A stretch of DNA of 64,000 nt, from positions 42,704,420-42,768,419 of the forward strand of contig NC_044284.2 in NCBI RefSeq assembly GCF_004027225.2, given 5' to 3'. Numbering within the stretch: position 1 is the stretch's first letter; each line of letters begins with the position of its first letter. The translations under genes were made by a program, and so were the position numbers. This document shows, one piece after another, positions 12,806 through 24,787 of the stretch. The stretch comes from Strigops habroptila. Taxonomy: Eukaryota; Chordata; Aves; Psittaciformes; Psittacidae. The notes under the pieces are model-generated. The model did no database searches. It was not told the origin of the DNA and saw only the letters and a program-made list of their open reading frames with translations.

Positions 12806-15800
12806 TGCTTTGCTTCTTACATGCACAGTTTTTCCAGTGATATTTAAAGGAAAGGCTAGTAAGAGATTCAACCTTTCTGATTTTATGGCTAAGGTTTTAG
12901 GAATCTAATTAGTAAACGGGAGTCCTACAACAGCCATCTCTGGTATATTCACAGCAAGAAGGGAGAGAGGTCAGACATAAGAAGGGGACAACTGGGTAGA
13001 ACTGCTTCAAAAGTCCTTAATAAGACACCTGCCTTGCTCTGCTAGCACCTATGCCTCAGGAACCCCCAGGAACCTATCACTTGACATAACTACAGTACTG
13101 TATCTGCTATATTGCAGATATTCTACATATGCTCTAGCTGGACTGCGAATACATAGGAAGAAAATCCAGCTGCATTTATATGACCCACTGTGCTTTGTTC
13201 ATAACACATTTACGTTACCAATTTATTTATTTTTAACACCTGCTGTTAGATTTGATATTGGCACATAGGTGGATTCCTTTAACTATATTCAGAATCTTTA
13301 TTTGTTGGAAAGCTAGCATTTAACATACTCATGTAACAATCCATGTACTTAAAGCCACAGTTTCCAATTTTTTTTCAAAAGAAAATACTGATCTGAATTG
13401 TAGTTTGAGCTATTGAATGGTATACAGCTACAAGATAAAGTAGCTGTACTTTGATGTGTCAAGCTACTGTTTAATTCTAGTAAACACTCCAGATCTAGTT
13501 TTTAAGGGCACTGCACTCAAGTGAAAGCCTCCTCCAAGATTATTCAGAGACCATTTGTCTACCTCACTAACCAAAAAATATGAAACTCTAGGAAAAAGAT
13601 TTTAAAAGAATACTCAGTAGCTGTATACACTTGCAAAGAGCTATTTTTGAGGGATGGGAACACATAATATGGAGGAAAAATGTTTCTAGAAAGTTACTTT
13701 AAATAAAGATATATATCTCACAGCCTTAATGCCACCACGAAGTCCAGCAGAAATTCAGTTAAGTGCAACAACAAGAATGTATTTGTCCCCCATCAGCAGT
13801 TTCCATCACCCAAATATTTCACACAGTATAGAGGAACCCATTCCCTCAGTAGGAACACTCACAGAAAGAAAAAGCAGAGCCACAGGACCCTCTTATAAGG
13901 GATGCAACAGAGAACACAAGGCTATTATCTGCTTTATCCCTCCCAAAACACTCTGAAAGTAGTTTTAGAAGGTAAAGGAATGACCTACCAGGACATATCA
14001 TACCTTTATGAAAGTGAACTAGGGTAGCTACAAGATACCCAAGTATCTCATCAAGTCACATGAACCACAGGTTTTGTTGTTTCTTTTTAATCTCCCTGAT
14101 TGATAGATTATGTAGAGAAGTTTGACCAGGTTCAGATGCACTAGCTCAACTAGTAACTTGGTTGACGTATCCCAGATTCAGCCTAATAGCAGCCTAACCA
14201 CATACTCTGTTACACCAACTGCAAAATACATCGCAATACTGGCACAACACAAGAATAGGTGAATTTTACAAGGCCTTAGGGATTGAAACAATCTGATGAT
14301 AAGCAGGGCATAAACAACAATGCAACTTTACAGTCACCTGGGTCCAGTCCAAAGCCTGCAAAACATAATGGAAAACAAGCCCCATATGTAACACAGAAGA
14401 GTGAAAAACACTGGCAACACTTACACTTATGATCTGGCTATAAATACTCAAGAAAAATATCCACTATCCTACCTTAATTATCATCACATCAGTTCACTGT
14501 TACCTAATTTGAGATATTTACAACACTTTTTCTCAGAACAATTGTTTTTAGGACACAACTGTGAAGAGACAAGATGTCACTTGGCCAAATAAATAAAAAA
14601 ACCCTTAATTTTTCAGAAAGTAGTGCCAAACTCACTGCCACAGTTAGATATGAGCAAGCTCATTACAGAAGGAAAGTCCCTCCATGTGGTTTTACTGGAG
14701 ACTGTCTGTTTTAAGACCCCTGTATCCCATGCCATCCTCTTTGTACCCCTGAGGCCCCCAAAGTGACGCACTAACAGTTACCACCAACAGCAGGGGATTT
14801 TTCTCTTCAGCCTAACAGCTAACAGAAAGCTCCTACAGCTCAGTGTAGGAAACTACTTTTGGATAAGGTGGGTGCTTAGGAAGACAAAAGTATTACAAAA
14901 ACCAGGACAAAGTTGTGCTTTACCTATCACCAACTCGCAAACTTGGTTTGTGAGCTCAAGGTCCTGTCAGATCAAGCCAAATGACTGCTCCCCTAGTTAA
15001 GGGCAAATTCCTTTTAAGTTCAGCTTCTATCTGAAGCACACCATTAGCATTTCCTTTGCCATCCTTATCCTTGCTCATCAGTGCTACCATTGTTTGTGGC
15101 TAGTTCCTTCCGTGCATCATAAGTGAAACAGGTCAATAATGTTTTCCACAGCCACATAACAGACTTCTGGGCTTAAGGAAATTAAGTACACAATTCCAGT
15201 TAAAAATAAAAAAACAAGGTTCGTTCAAACAAGTAAGCTCCATAAAGCCTTTTTAATGATATAGTTCTAACAAGAAATAAATAAGAACATCAAATATTAA
15301 GCTATAAGAAGCTACATCCACAAAAACAATTAAAACAAAAACAGACCTTCAAGACTGTTTGAAAGAAACTTAAACAACCAATGCTATGATAACGCTACAG
15401 GCCTTTACTATGGAACAAAACAAGCTTGAGCAAACACCTCAACCCCACAGAACTCCCTCAGTCTTATGATCCTAAAGGGCACCTTACCCAGGCACAGTTT
15501 TTATCACTTTCCCTGCCTGCCTTGGCAAATCCAGAACAGCTGAGATGGCGGGCTTATTTCTACTTAAAGCTCTTCCCATTTACTTTATCAAGATTTAACC
15601 AGTAAGAGTTTAGTTTCTCTTACTGATGCTCTGGTCATTTTCCCCACAGCAACAGTGCTGCTCTATGCCCAGAAAAGGTAATGTGCAATAGTGTCTGAAA
15701 TAACAAAGTTTTAGAAGCTTTTATTTAGGCTTAGGATAGCTAATAAAGTAGTTTAATGAACAGCATTAAAAAAAACCCCAAAACCAAATACAACTTCTGA

Positions 15801-16329
15801 ATTAAAATTTATCCTGTTAAGCACCTCTAAAGGCTGAACTCTTCCTCTATTTTACTGGTGTTTTTAATGTATTTTAGTTTATATAGTACACTGTCTGTAC
15901 CTATGCACTAATGGAGAAATTAACGTAAACTATGATATACTATTTCTATGTATTAAAACAATAGTTTGGTTGAAAGTGACCTGCAACATAGCACTTGAAA
16001 GATATAGTTATGTCTTTAATGTGAGTATTCCTTATTTTTGGAGTAAACACTTGATATGCTCTAACTTCAGCACTGCAAGGAAACTATTCTTTTCCTCCAG
16101 TTAATATCATCATGGATTTGGTCTTCAGCGAATTGGTGTATCTTACTCATTCTAGACACCTGTGACTTCCTGATGAATATGTGGAGCTTGCCTAACGCAT
16201 CAAGTGAAACCCATAAAATACGGCAAACAGGAGGTAAATTTCTCTCTCTTATTTAGTACTTGTAAAATGTAGCCTACAGAATGCTGGGGCATGAAGCTAC
16301 TTGCCTCTCCATGACCCTCTTTCCCCCGG

Positions 16330-16930
16330 TATAAACGCCATGCCCTGCGACAGCCCCGCGATAGCGGGTGCAAGGCCCCGCTCTGGGACCCGAGGGTAGG
16401 CGGCACGGCGGCTGAAGACAAAGGTTCCTCTAAAGCCTGGGTGGGCAACTGGAAGGAGTAACGCCGGCCTATCCCCGTGCGCCCTGCCGCAGCCTGTGAC
16501 GAGAGGGCGGCCGGGCCACGCCGACCCACGGCCTCGCCCGCCTGCTCCCGGCTCCCGCTCGCCTCACGAGGACCCACCGAGCGGCGGCCCCGCCCCCGGC
16601 GCGCGCGGCGCCTGCCCGCCGGGGGTTGGCGGCGCCGCCATGGCCGCCGTGCGGGACGTAGAGATCGACCCCGAGGGCACGTTCAAGTACATCCTAGTCC
16701 GGCTGCAGCGCCCGGGCGGCGGGGAGCGGCGAGACATCGTCCGCGGCACCAAGGCAGCCGAGTTCCACAGTGGGTGACAGGCTGCGGCGGTGGAGGGCGG
16801 CGGGGGGGGGAGCGGCCGTTAACAGGCCCCGTCCACCCCGGCAGCGTCCCTCAAGTGCGGGACGTGGCCGCCGGTTCCCAAGTGAATCTGAGGCGGAGGG
16901 AAGGCCCCCGTCCTGCGGTGGCTGCTGCCA
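16330..16930. promoter_or_regulatory. CpG-island promoter of the PHPT1-family gene
   Basis: Abrupt change from AT-rich intergenic DNA to GC- and CpG-rich sequence that surrounds the start codon at 16640. No TATA box is evident, which fits a housekeeping CpG promoter. The long open frames on both strands here are composition artefacts. Confidence 0.7.
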
Positions 16931-19900
16931 GCGGGGGTAATTCAGAAGACCCTTTTTTTAACCTTCATAAGTGCCTTGTGTGAATAGGGAAAGCAGGTCA
17001 ATATCTCTGTCAAATGCCATTTCTGAACCCGATAAACATCATTTAGGAGAATGCAAGGTGTTAACTAAGTAAAAAACCGGAAATAGAGAACCTTAATTAT
17101 AGCTTTTCTATGTCTGTTAAGAGAAACCTTCCTCTCTTGCAAGTGAGAGAAGGGCACTGGAGGAAAATGAGTGGAAAATAACTGAAGAGTTCTCAAGTAT
17201 TTGGTGCTGAGTGCGTATTCTAATGGCTCTAACCATTCTTTTTGTGCAGATCATATATTTGAAAAAGTAAATCCTGAGATGGAAAAGCTGGGATATGAGT
17301 GCAAGTGCCTTGGAGGAGGGAAAATCGATCATAATAGCAAAGACAAGAAAATTAGGGTATTTGGGCTCTCCACAGTAAGTGCATCTCTTGTATTCCTTCA
17401 AATCTTTTTGTCCTTGATGTTCTGGGGGTTTTGTTTCATAGTATTGTGGCTTTTGGCAATTTGAATTGCAGCATAAACGTAACTGGAAAACTTGCCTGGC
17501 TCACTTGTGGGATAAATTAGAAAAAAACACTAGTTTTAAGGGCAGGAGACCAAAGCAAAAATAATAGATATCTTAATGCTGAGTAATACCAACATTAAGT
17601 TATTATCCAGACTAAAAATGGAAATTAGCTTCTCTTGACTCAGAATCTTTTAGTCGTAGGGCTAGAGCAGGAAGAGCCCATTTGTAGCCACTGGGTCTTG
17701 ATCCAGCTATTATGCAACCTTTATTTGCCAATGAGAATGTTGATTGGCAGTGACCAGCTAAATTGTGAATGTTGTTCTGTGTATGTGTTGGATGAGAAGA
17801 GTACACCCAGTTTAAGTGTGGTCAGTTTTTAGTAGGTGAAGACGTAGTTTCACATAAATGCATTTTGTGGGAATAAAAGTAATTTCCAAGAATATGGAAG
17901 CTAGATCATTTTTGTTACCTGTTCTGTGTAAGCTCAGTTTATGAAAAGTCTCTGTAAGTGGTAATGATTTCTTTTATTTAGGGAACATGCTATAGCCTGT
18001 TTCTGGTGTTGCTGTGTGATGAGGCATAGCTGTTTCTGCAGTAATACTGTAAGTGAAGATTCTAGCCAAGAAGGAAAGAGTTCTATTAATTGTTAATAGG
18101 AAGTGATGGTGTTTCAGATATGCTCACCTTAGGTGAGCAGTGGAGGCTGAATGGAATGCGTTAAGTGTTTTTAAATGCTAGTGCTGCTTTTAAATGCTAG
18201 TGCTGCTTTTGTTCCAAGATGACTCTTGCCACCTGGAATCATAAGAAAAAAAACCAAACTAATTCTAGATTTGTGTGGTGTAGGAAGGCAGTGTATAATG
18301 CTTATTCTACTAAATTCTTGTGATTGTAGGCCCTCGTGAACTTTTTTGGATGAGACTTGACACCTGTATTACTCAACTGCCAATTTAGTGTTAGAGGCAG
18401 TAGCCAACTCCTGCTCTTGTAATGGCAATGTCTGTGGAAAATATGGTGCTTCTCTGCTTTTGGTACCTTGACACTTACAGCTAAGCACCATGTAAAAGCA
18501 GGGTTTTATTACCATGAGGGCTTCTGTCAGGCAGAGACCTGGAGGTTGAGAAGACCTCAGTAGCAGGTCAGAAGTTAGTATATTAATTACATTGATTTAA
18601 TGCTTCTCTCTACTTGGAGATTTGTTGTCAGACTCTAAACCAGAACTATCCTGGTGTTTTATGAAAACCAGGGAAATAGTCATTGTTCTTCTGAAGCTGA
18701 TGCTGTGCTATTATTTCCCAAACTGGATAAGGAATTTAAAGTGATTACCAAGGCAAGAGTAATCTGTAGAATCACAGAATGGTTTGGGTTGGAAAGGACC
18801 TTAAAGATCATCTAGTTCCGACCCCTTACATGGGCAGAGACATCTCCCGCTAGACCAGGTTGCTCAAGGCCCTGTTCAACCTGGCCCTGAACACTGCCAG
18901 GGATTGGGCAGCCACAACTTCCTTGGGCAGCCTGTTCCAGTGCCTCACCACCCTCACAGTAAAGAATTTCTTCCTTAGATCTAACCTAAATCTCCCCTAT
19001 TTAAGTTTAACCCATTACCCCTTGTCCTATCACTACAGTCCCTGATGAAGAGTCCATTGCTTTACAACTGACAGGATAAACCTGCAATATTTCTGACATA
19101 ACTATATTTTATGGTCTTTTTGAAAAGTTTGTGTTTTATAATGCATCAATAATTTCAAAAATTTAAATGCAAATTAATTTCAATGCAAAAATAATTTCAA
19201 AAGTTTAAATGCTGGTTACTTAAGCTGTTCCTCTTGGGGTAGAGCCAGTGATGAGTAAGAGTACATGTTTTGTTTAATAATGCCACCTTGAGCTCTTTTT
19301 TCAGTCTTCCAAGTGAAGTTTCTCATGAAATATTACTGGAAAAAGAAGGTGACCTGTAAATCACAGGGTTTTGTCAGTAGATTGTGCTGTTGTGCAGTGA
19401 AGGCTTTTTGACAGCAAAAACCTTACTTGTCATTCTAAAATAAGAAATCAAGATAACTCCAGTCATATAAGACAATAATGGAAAGGCATTTTCTACCACA
19501 ACTGTCTTAAATTTCAGTGAAAGAGTAACAATGTGATCAGTGATTTAAACAAAGGTTAAAAATCACATGGGTCATCTGACCTTGCCTTAGTTTGGTGTTG
19601 CAGTGGCTAAAGAGCACAGATATTTAAAATCATGCCATTACCATCTAAAGCAAGATTCCAAATAAATAAAACATGAAGACTCTGATTTCTTTAGTGGCTA
19701 GAATATTACTCAAATGTTTACACATGTGGTGGCTTATTCCCTTTTCTTTCAGCTGAGCCAAATCGGATGTTTGTATGCTCATTCATTAAAGTGGGTCAAT
19801 GCAATCTGTGGTTTAAAAGGACATTCAGTAAATATGGTGGCTGAGGGTTTGGGAACATTTTAAAACAAGTTTTCTGCTGGAGAAACCATGATGTGAAAAA

Positions 19901-20223
19901 TATGCCTGACCCCATCTCATTTATTTTTTACATCTCTGGTTGGGAGGAAATTGGTGAGGACAAGAGTTAAATAAAACACAATACTGCAAGAATAACTCTT
20001 TTAGAACCTGTATTTGATTTGTATGTGAACTACTTGAACTATCAAATCATAACTGGATCATTTGTGTCAACGAGAACTGAATGTTTCTGTGGACTTTCTG
20101 TACATGTCTAATAAGCATTTGTTCTTGCAGGGCTATGGAAAAGCAGATCATTCAGCGACTGTGGAGATACTGAAAAAAGCGTATCCAGATTATGAAATTA
20201 CATGGTCAGATGACACGAAATAA
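16640..20223 (+). CDS. PHPT1: 14-kDa phosphohistidine phosphatase family protein (PHPT1/Janus family)
   Basis: Predicted to remove phosphate from phosphohistidine in proteins. Three coding exons: 16640–16769, 17250–17374 and 20131–20223 (stop TAA), all GT–AG, phases joining to a 115-aa protein; human PHPT1 is about 125 aa. The start is the first ATG in a good context (GCCGCCATGG). Family landmarks: FKYILVRL near residue 15 (Lys16), IVRGTKAAEFH with His43 at the position of the catalytic histidine (His53 in human), ECKCLGGGKIDHNSKDKKI, VFGLSTGYGKADHSAT, and the C-terminal YPDYEITWSDD. The N-terminus is shorter and the loop after the first strand (RPGGGERRD) differs from human. The catalytic site looks intact, so a working enzyme is expected. 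Human PHPT1 lies in the 9q34 block, not beside SELE, so this may be a relocated copy or a paralogue; the symbol names the family. Confidence 0.9.
18169..18206. repeat. Tandem duplication, 2 x 19 bp, in PHPT1-family intron 2
   Basis: Two exact head-to-tail copies of ttttaaatgctagtgctgc (18169–18187 and 18188–18206). Looks like a recent slippage duplication in an intron. Confidence 0.85.
18767..19055 (-). mobile_element. CR1 LINE 3' end, antisense, in PHPT1-family intron 2
   Basis: Starts with the reverse complement of the CR1 terminus (tagaatcacagaatggtttg) and continues through 'aaggaccttaaagatcatct', 'agggattgggcagccacaac', 'ctgttccagtgcctcaccac' and 'cttgtcctatcactacagtc'. 5'-truncated, about 290 bp, well preserved. 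The open frame inside it is CR1-derived noise. Confidence 0.9.
19148..19212. repeat. Near-tandem 23-bp duplication
   Basis: Copies at 19148–19170 and 19190–19212 (aataatttcaaaaatttaaa / aataatttcaaaagtttaaa, then tgc) differ at one position and are separated by 19 AT-rich bases. Intronic. Confidence 0.75.
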
Positions 20224-20275
20224 ATTGGCTATTTATGAACACAACAAAACCTGGTAACTCTACGAGCTGTACTTA

Positions 20276-20285
20276 AATAAATAAA
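20276..20285 (+). terminator. Polyadenylation signals of the PHPT1-family gene
   Basis: Two overlapping AATAAA hexamers (20276–20281 and 20280–20285) lie about 55 bases after the stop codon, implying a very short 3' UTR. Confidence 0.75.
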
Positions 20286-20289
20286 ATCA

Positions 20290-23200
20290 AATGTCTTCTA
20301 TGTGTGTTACCATAAATCTGGAGTAGCTGGAATCTGCTGTGATTTATAATAAGGTTAGTAATCCCCAAATATATCTTACTTTTCAGATCATTCTTTTGTG
20401 CAGAATCTGCAGTTCTAAGCCTTTTTCCTCTCCTTTTGACATGCCATCTAATTAAACACTCCCACAGCATCTTACCTCCCGTTTGTTTTATCCAATGCTG
20501 TCTAACTGATATATTGTAGGATACACCAGGATTTTGCCATCAACTTAACACACCACAGGACCAAACCTGTTCCATTTTTTTTGACCACAGTGTTTTCCGT
20601 TTCCTTTATTGTCTATTGCTCTTTGGGCTTTTCAAATTCCTTTATCCACATTTACAAAAGTCAGGGGAGGAAGGGGGGGGAGGGGGTGACTATTACAGGT
20701 CTTCATCAATGATCTAAAGCTTTGATTTACTCCATGGTTTTGAAAATTCAGTATTTGTGTTCCACGCAAGTAATGATTGAGATCTTTTGTGTTCGTGTAA
20801 GATCCTCACCTAGAGCAGACTGATGGCAATGTCAAATTCTGACAATATTGATTCCTCTGTACTTTTATTCCCTGTGAGTATGATACTTTTTTCTTTTATA
20901 GAAATAATTATCTTACAGTTAATTACCTTCCTGCAAGAGCCAGCACACCTAGGCAGTGTCTGAATTAACTTACTGCATGTGTCATGGCAGGACTTTGCTC
21001 TTCATATGTTGTGAAGCTACTTGCTACAATTTTCGCTTTTTTTGTTTTCTGCCAGTCTTCTTTTAATGCTGTTGTAGATTTCAGGGAATATGCTTTGTTT
21101 TTATGCTTATATTGTTGACTTGCAGTCTTTAAGAAGTATTTCTATCTAAATCCCAGTTCTTCCCTTTGTTGTTTCCTACTGCACTCATCTACCCGTGTCT
21201 AGTGGTATAGAGTGACTTTTCAATGTTCATGTGACTCTTAAAGTACAAACTGTGAAATTTGAGAGGCTTTAGTCAAGTTTATATCACAAAAAAAAAAAAA
21301 AATCCTGTTGTTATTGCCTTAATACTGTAATAATCCATCGTATGTCACTGTTGTGTCTGTTTTGATTGGTTGGGCAGAGCAAAAATTCTTGTATTTGTCC
21401 TCAAACCTTTCAGTCCATTCCTCATTAGAAGAGTTCCAGGTATCTCCATCTCAATCCCCTGGGAGTAGGATCTCTTGAATGTGGTGCTACAGGTGTTGTA
21501 GTTGGCACCTGCTTCACCCTACAAGCAGCCTGGGCTTTTCCCTCCAGCACCCCTGTGCGCTTTTGCATCTGCTTTTTGTGCTTCTCTTTATGCCGTTGTG
21601 CAGTAAATAGTCTTCTGGCTGCACCACTTCAAATGCCATGACAACATTGATCACAGGGTTGTTTTTTCTCCACAAGATTTTGATTTCAGAATGTGATTAA
21701 ATGCCTGTGTACCTAGTAACCAAGAATAGCATACAAGTCAATAATTTGCAAATTAGGCACTTCCCACTTTGATTTTCCTCACGGGTTTTTTCCCCTAAAC
21801 TTTAGTGAAATAACTGTAATTGCCAGTATACAAAACTGATCTTTTTAATAGCCTCATTTCCCAAAACTAGCAAATAATCTTCAAAGGGAAGTAATCAGTT
21901 AAGGATAGCGCCTGTTAAAACAAACAAGCTTTTTAGTTTAGTTTCCTGAGATGTTTTATGACTGATTTTAATGTTTCTCTCCACAATAGTTACGGGAAGG
22001 ACATAATTTGGACCGGATTTCTTATTGTGATGGCTCTTTCAAAGAGTGAGGGGGTGGAGTAAGGGGAGAAAAGGAGTGATGATTTGCCATAAGCTAATAA
22101 ATTGAGTTACCAGCTGACCTTCATCTTTGTTTCTTCATGCAAGAAATTGGGCCTGTTGTTCTCTAATGCAGTGTCATTTGGGGAAAGGCTAATTTCCCTA
22201 GCTATTAATATGTACAAGTATTACAAGTGAGTGAAAGATTTTTATTCCAGATCATGAAGAGAAGCAGGAAACTGGTCACTAGGGTGGTGATGATTGGGCA
22301 GGTTGAGAAAGCCTTAGTGTAGATTTAGGAAACTAGTGTTGTTTGTTCTGTTAGCGTTCCAACATCAACTAGCCTACAAAACTTAAGTGTTGAATTCTGC
22401 TTCCTCTCAGCATGTATGTGCTGAATTTTAAGGCTAGAATAGAACTCATCTGGAATTGTGGAAATCCCAATGCTGATTTTGCTGATTTCACCTGATAAAA
22501 AACCCCCATCCTCTATTAATTCTCACCTGTAATTCTGAAATGGGAACTTTATACTGTGTGGGGTTTCCTGTTTTGCAGGTGTGCAGTCACTGTGAGATTG
22601 TGGCTCTTCACTTGAAAGTCCTAAAAAATCTGATTCTGTATTAGCACAAAAAGAGAGCTATGTTTGAGCAATCCAAGAATAAGATGAAGCTAGTAAAGGA
22701 GTAGTATATTAAACCCAAGATAGCGAGTTTGACTGAGGAGTATTTTCAAGAGGAAACATAGGAGATTGTAAGTGCCTTCAAAAAATACACAAGATTCTTG
22801 TTCTTAACCATATTTGTTGTCGTAGTGGGCAACATTTCTTGCTGCAGGTACTGTTCTCTGAAACAGCACTAGACCTGGCAGGTGCAGAACAAGCTATTCA
22901 GTCACTGGGTAAGCCACTAATTGTCTTGCAACTGAGGTTTGAAAAAATGGCAGGTGCTAGTCGCTTTGTTTCCAATTGTTTCCAGTTTTGACAAAAAAGA
23001 ACTGTTAACAGTACTGTATTGACCTGACAAAGCTAAAACTACTTTTTTTCCTCAATCTGTAGTCAGCAGTTATCTATCATTGGTGAGTTCCAGAGTTGAT
23101 GCAGAAAAATTCCAAAGCGCAATCACATCCGTGGCACAACTGACTGCTTTTTTCCCTTCTCTCCTATAAAAAAGCAACCTCAGCAGTTTCAAAAGCATCC

Positions 23201-24075
23201 CTTTAAAATGATCTACTTAAAATTGGTTTTGAAACAACAGTAAAGTCTCTTCTTGAGCACAGGAAATCCTCTATGACTCTACCTTAATAGAAACATGGAC
23301 AAAATAGGAATCTTGCAGTGGACTTTCAGAGTCTTCAGTGACAGGAACTTTATGCAATAATTAAAGCTATTTAGGTAACTGCTGTTCTAAGTTTCTTTCC
23401 ATCCTGTCAGACTGTTGTCCTTTCTCCCCTACGCTGGGTATCCTCAGATCCAGTCCACTGCAGTGGTTGACTGTCTCTAAGTTTGTATTTATGCAAGGGC
23501 ACTCAATAAGGCAGTGCATCATGATAAGCAGTGACTTTGATGTACATGTTAAGAGTTGTGTAATAGCTTGTTGTCCAGTTTTGGTTAAGACAAAACATGC
23601 AATGGATTTTTTTTTGTGTGAATTGTTGGTGACACCAAGTGCTCAGGATCAGGTTTTATAATTCTTTGGGTTTTTTCAGTTTTGGTGAGAGAATTTCTTC
23701 AGCAAGAAATTCTGTCTTCAGCCTAGGACACAGAAATGACTTGTATCCAGGCTTCTCTGAACACTTGCTGCCCAGCCAAACGGCTGGAAAGAGTGAAGAG
23801 CGGTTAGTGTTCAGTAGTACTCCCACCCCCAAGTCTTGAAAATGGGTCATAGTGTATGGGCAATAAATTTCTGGAAAAATCTTGTTAAAAAAAACAGTAT
23901 AGCAATCTAGTTAGCAATCTGCTGTAACAGCACAGTTTATCTCCTTTTCCAGCTGTCACCTAATGCTTGGTTCTGTCATCCTTTAGTTTCCCGGACTGCA
24001 TTTGTAGGTTTGTTGGTAGTTGTAAGGAACTTCTCTTTTACAGAATCTTCTTTCAACTCAGTTTCTAAACCAGAA
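20290..24075. other. Interval between PHPT1-family gene and METTL18 3' end
   Basis: About 3.8 kb with no recognised coding exon or RNA gene. It contains a G-rich tract at 20662–20687 and a 15-base A-run near 21288. Open frames of 60–80 codons at 23.4–23.9 kb have no recognisable domain and no splice-supported continuation. Confidence 0.6.
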
Positions 24076-24079
24076 ATGT

Positions 24080-24089
24080 TTTATTTATT
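24080..24089 (-). terminator. Candidate METTL18 polyadenylation signals
   Basis: Two overlapping TTTATT on the plus strand (AATAAA on the minus strand) at 24080–24085 and 24084–24089 are the first perfect hexamers I see downstream of the METTL18 stop, about 700 bases away. This would give a 3' UTR of about 0.7 kb. Confidence 0.45.
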
Positions 24090-24787
24090 TCTGAAAACAA
24101 TATGGCTTTTCCCAATTATTTGCTGAAATTTCTTAGAGTGGCATGTCAAAATCTGAACGTGAAAATTCACAGACCACAGTAGTAAATATTCTCTGGTACA
24201 GTTTTTCAAAGGCTTGAATAAAAGTCGTGTGTGTTACATATGGAAACATTACAAAGATTTGTGAGATTGCTAGCAGAATAGAAAGCAAGTGATAAATACA
24301 GTCACATCCCCCTCTGGTGGCAAAGCAGCAGAGCACAGAGGCCTGCAGTCCAATCTGAAATTGATGCTGCACTTAAACCGTGTCAGAGTTGCCAGCCTTA
24401 CCGCCGGGAGCTGATTCTCCCACTACACGAAGATGATAAACGATCTCGTTGAGGCTGCACTCAGCAGCCACTCCTGTGACTTTCAGTTGTGGCACTGCCA
24501 AACCATCTGAGTCAGGGACAGAGGACAGTGACTTGCTTCATTTTAAAATACACATAAATGATAATTAATTGGCATAAACAGACGTGGTTTTAAGCAGAAC
24601 TCCTTTTCTATGCAAAATTAGATTCAGAAGAGTCCTTCACTTCTAGTCAGGCATCAGAATTTTTCAAACATCTCAATAACTAGCATCCTTAATCTGTCAA
24701 ACCAGAATAACTCAACAGAGAAAAAAGAGACATGAGGAATAAAACATTTTGTATTCAACGTATTTTTGAAGGACCAGTGGTTTAATT

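Larger units (their letters stand above)
2540..16300. other. Gene-free interval between SELE promoter and PHPT1-family gene
   Basis: About 13.8 kb of AT-rich sequence in which no exon with conserved coding sense, no tRNA and no rRNA was recognised on either strand. It holds old CR1 fragments (about 6.57–7.42 kb, 9.75–9.90 kb and 12.68–12.80 kb), a 12-bp-stem inverted repeat at 3457–3488 and short A- or T-runs. Short open frames here (60–83 codons) lack recognisable domains. It could hold distal enhancers of SELE, but nothing in the sequence alone shows that. Confidence 0.6.

Noticed and set aside
16477-16983. 168-codon arginine/proline-rich open frame over the PHPT1-family exon 1
   Set aside because: A GC-composition artefact in a different frame from the real exon, crossing its splice donor, with no conserved motif.
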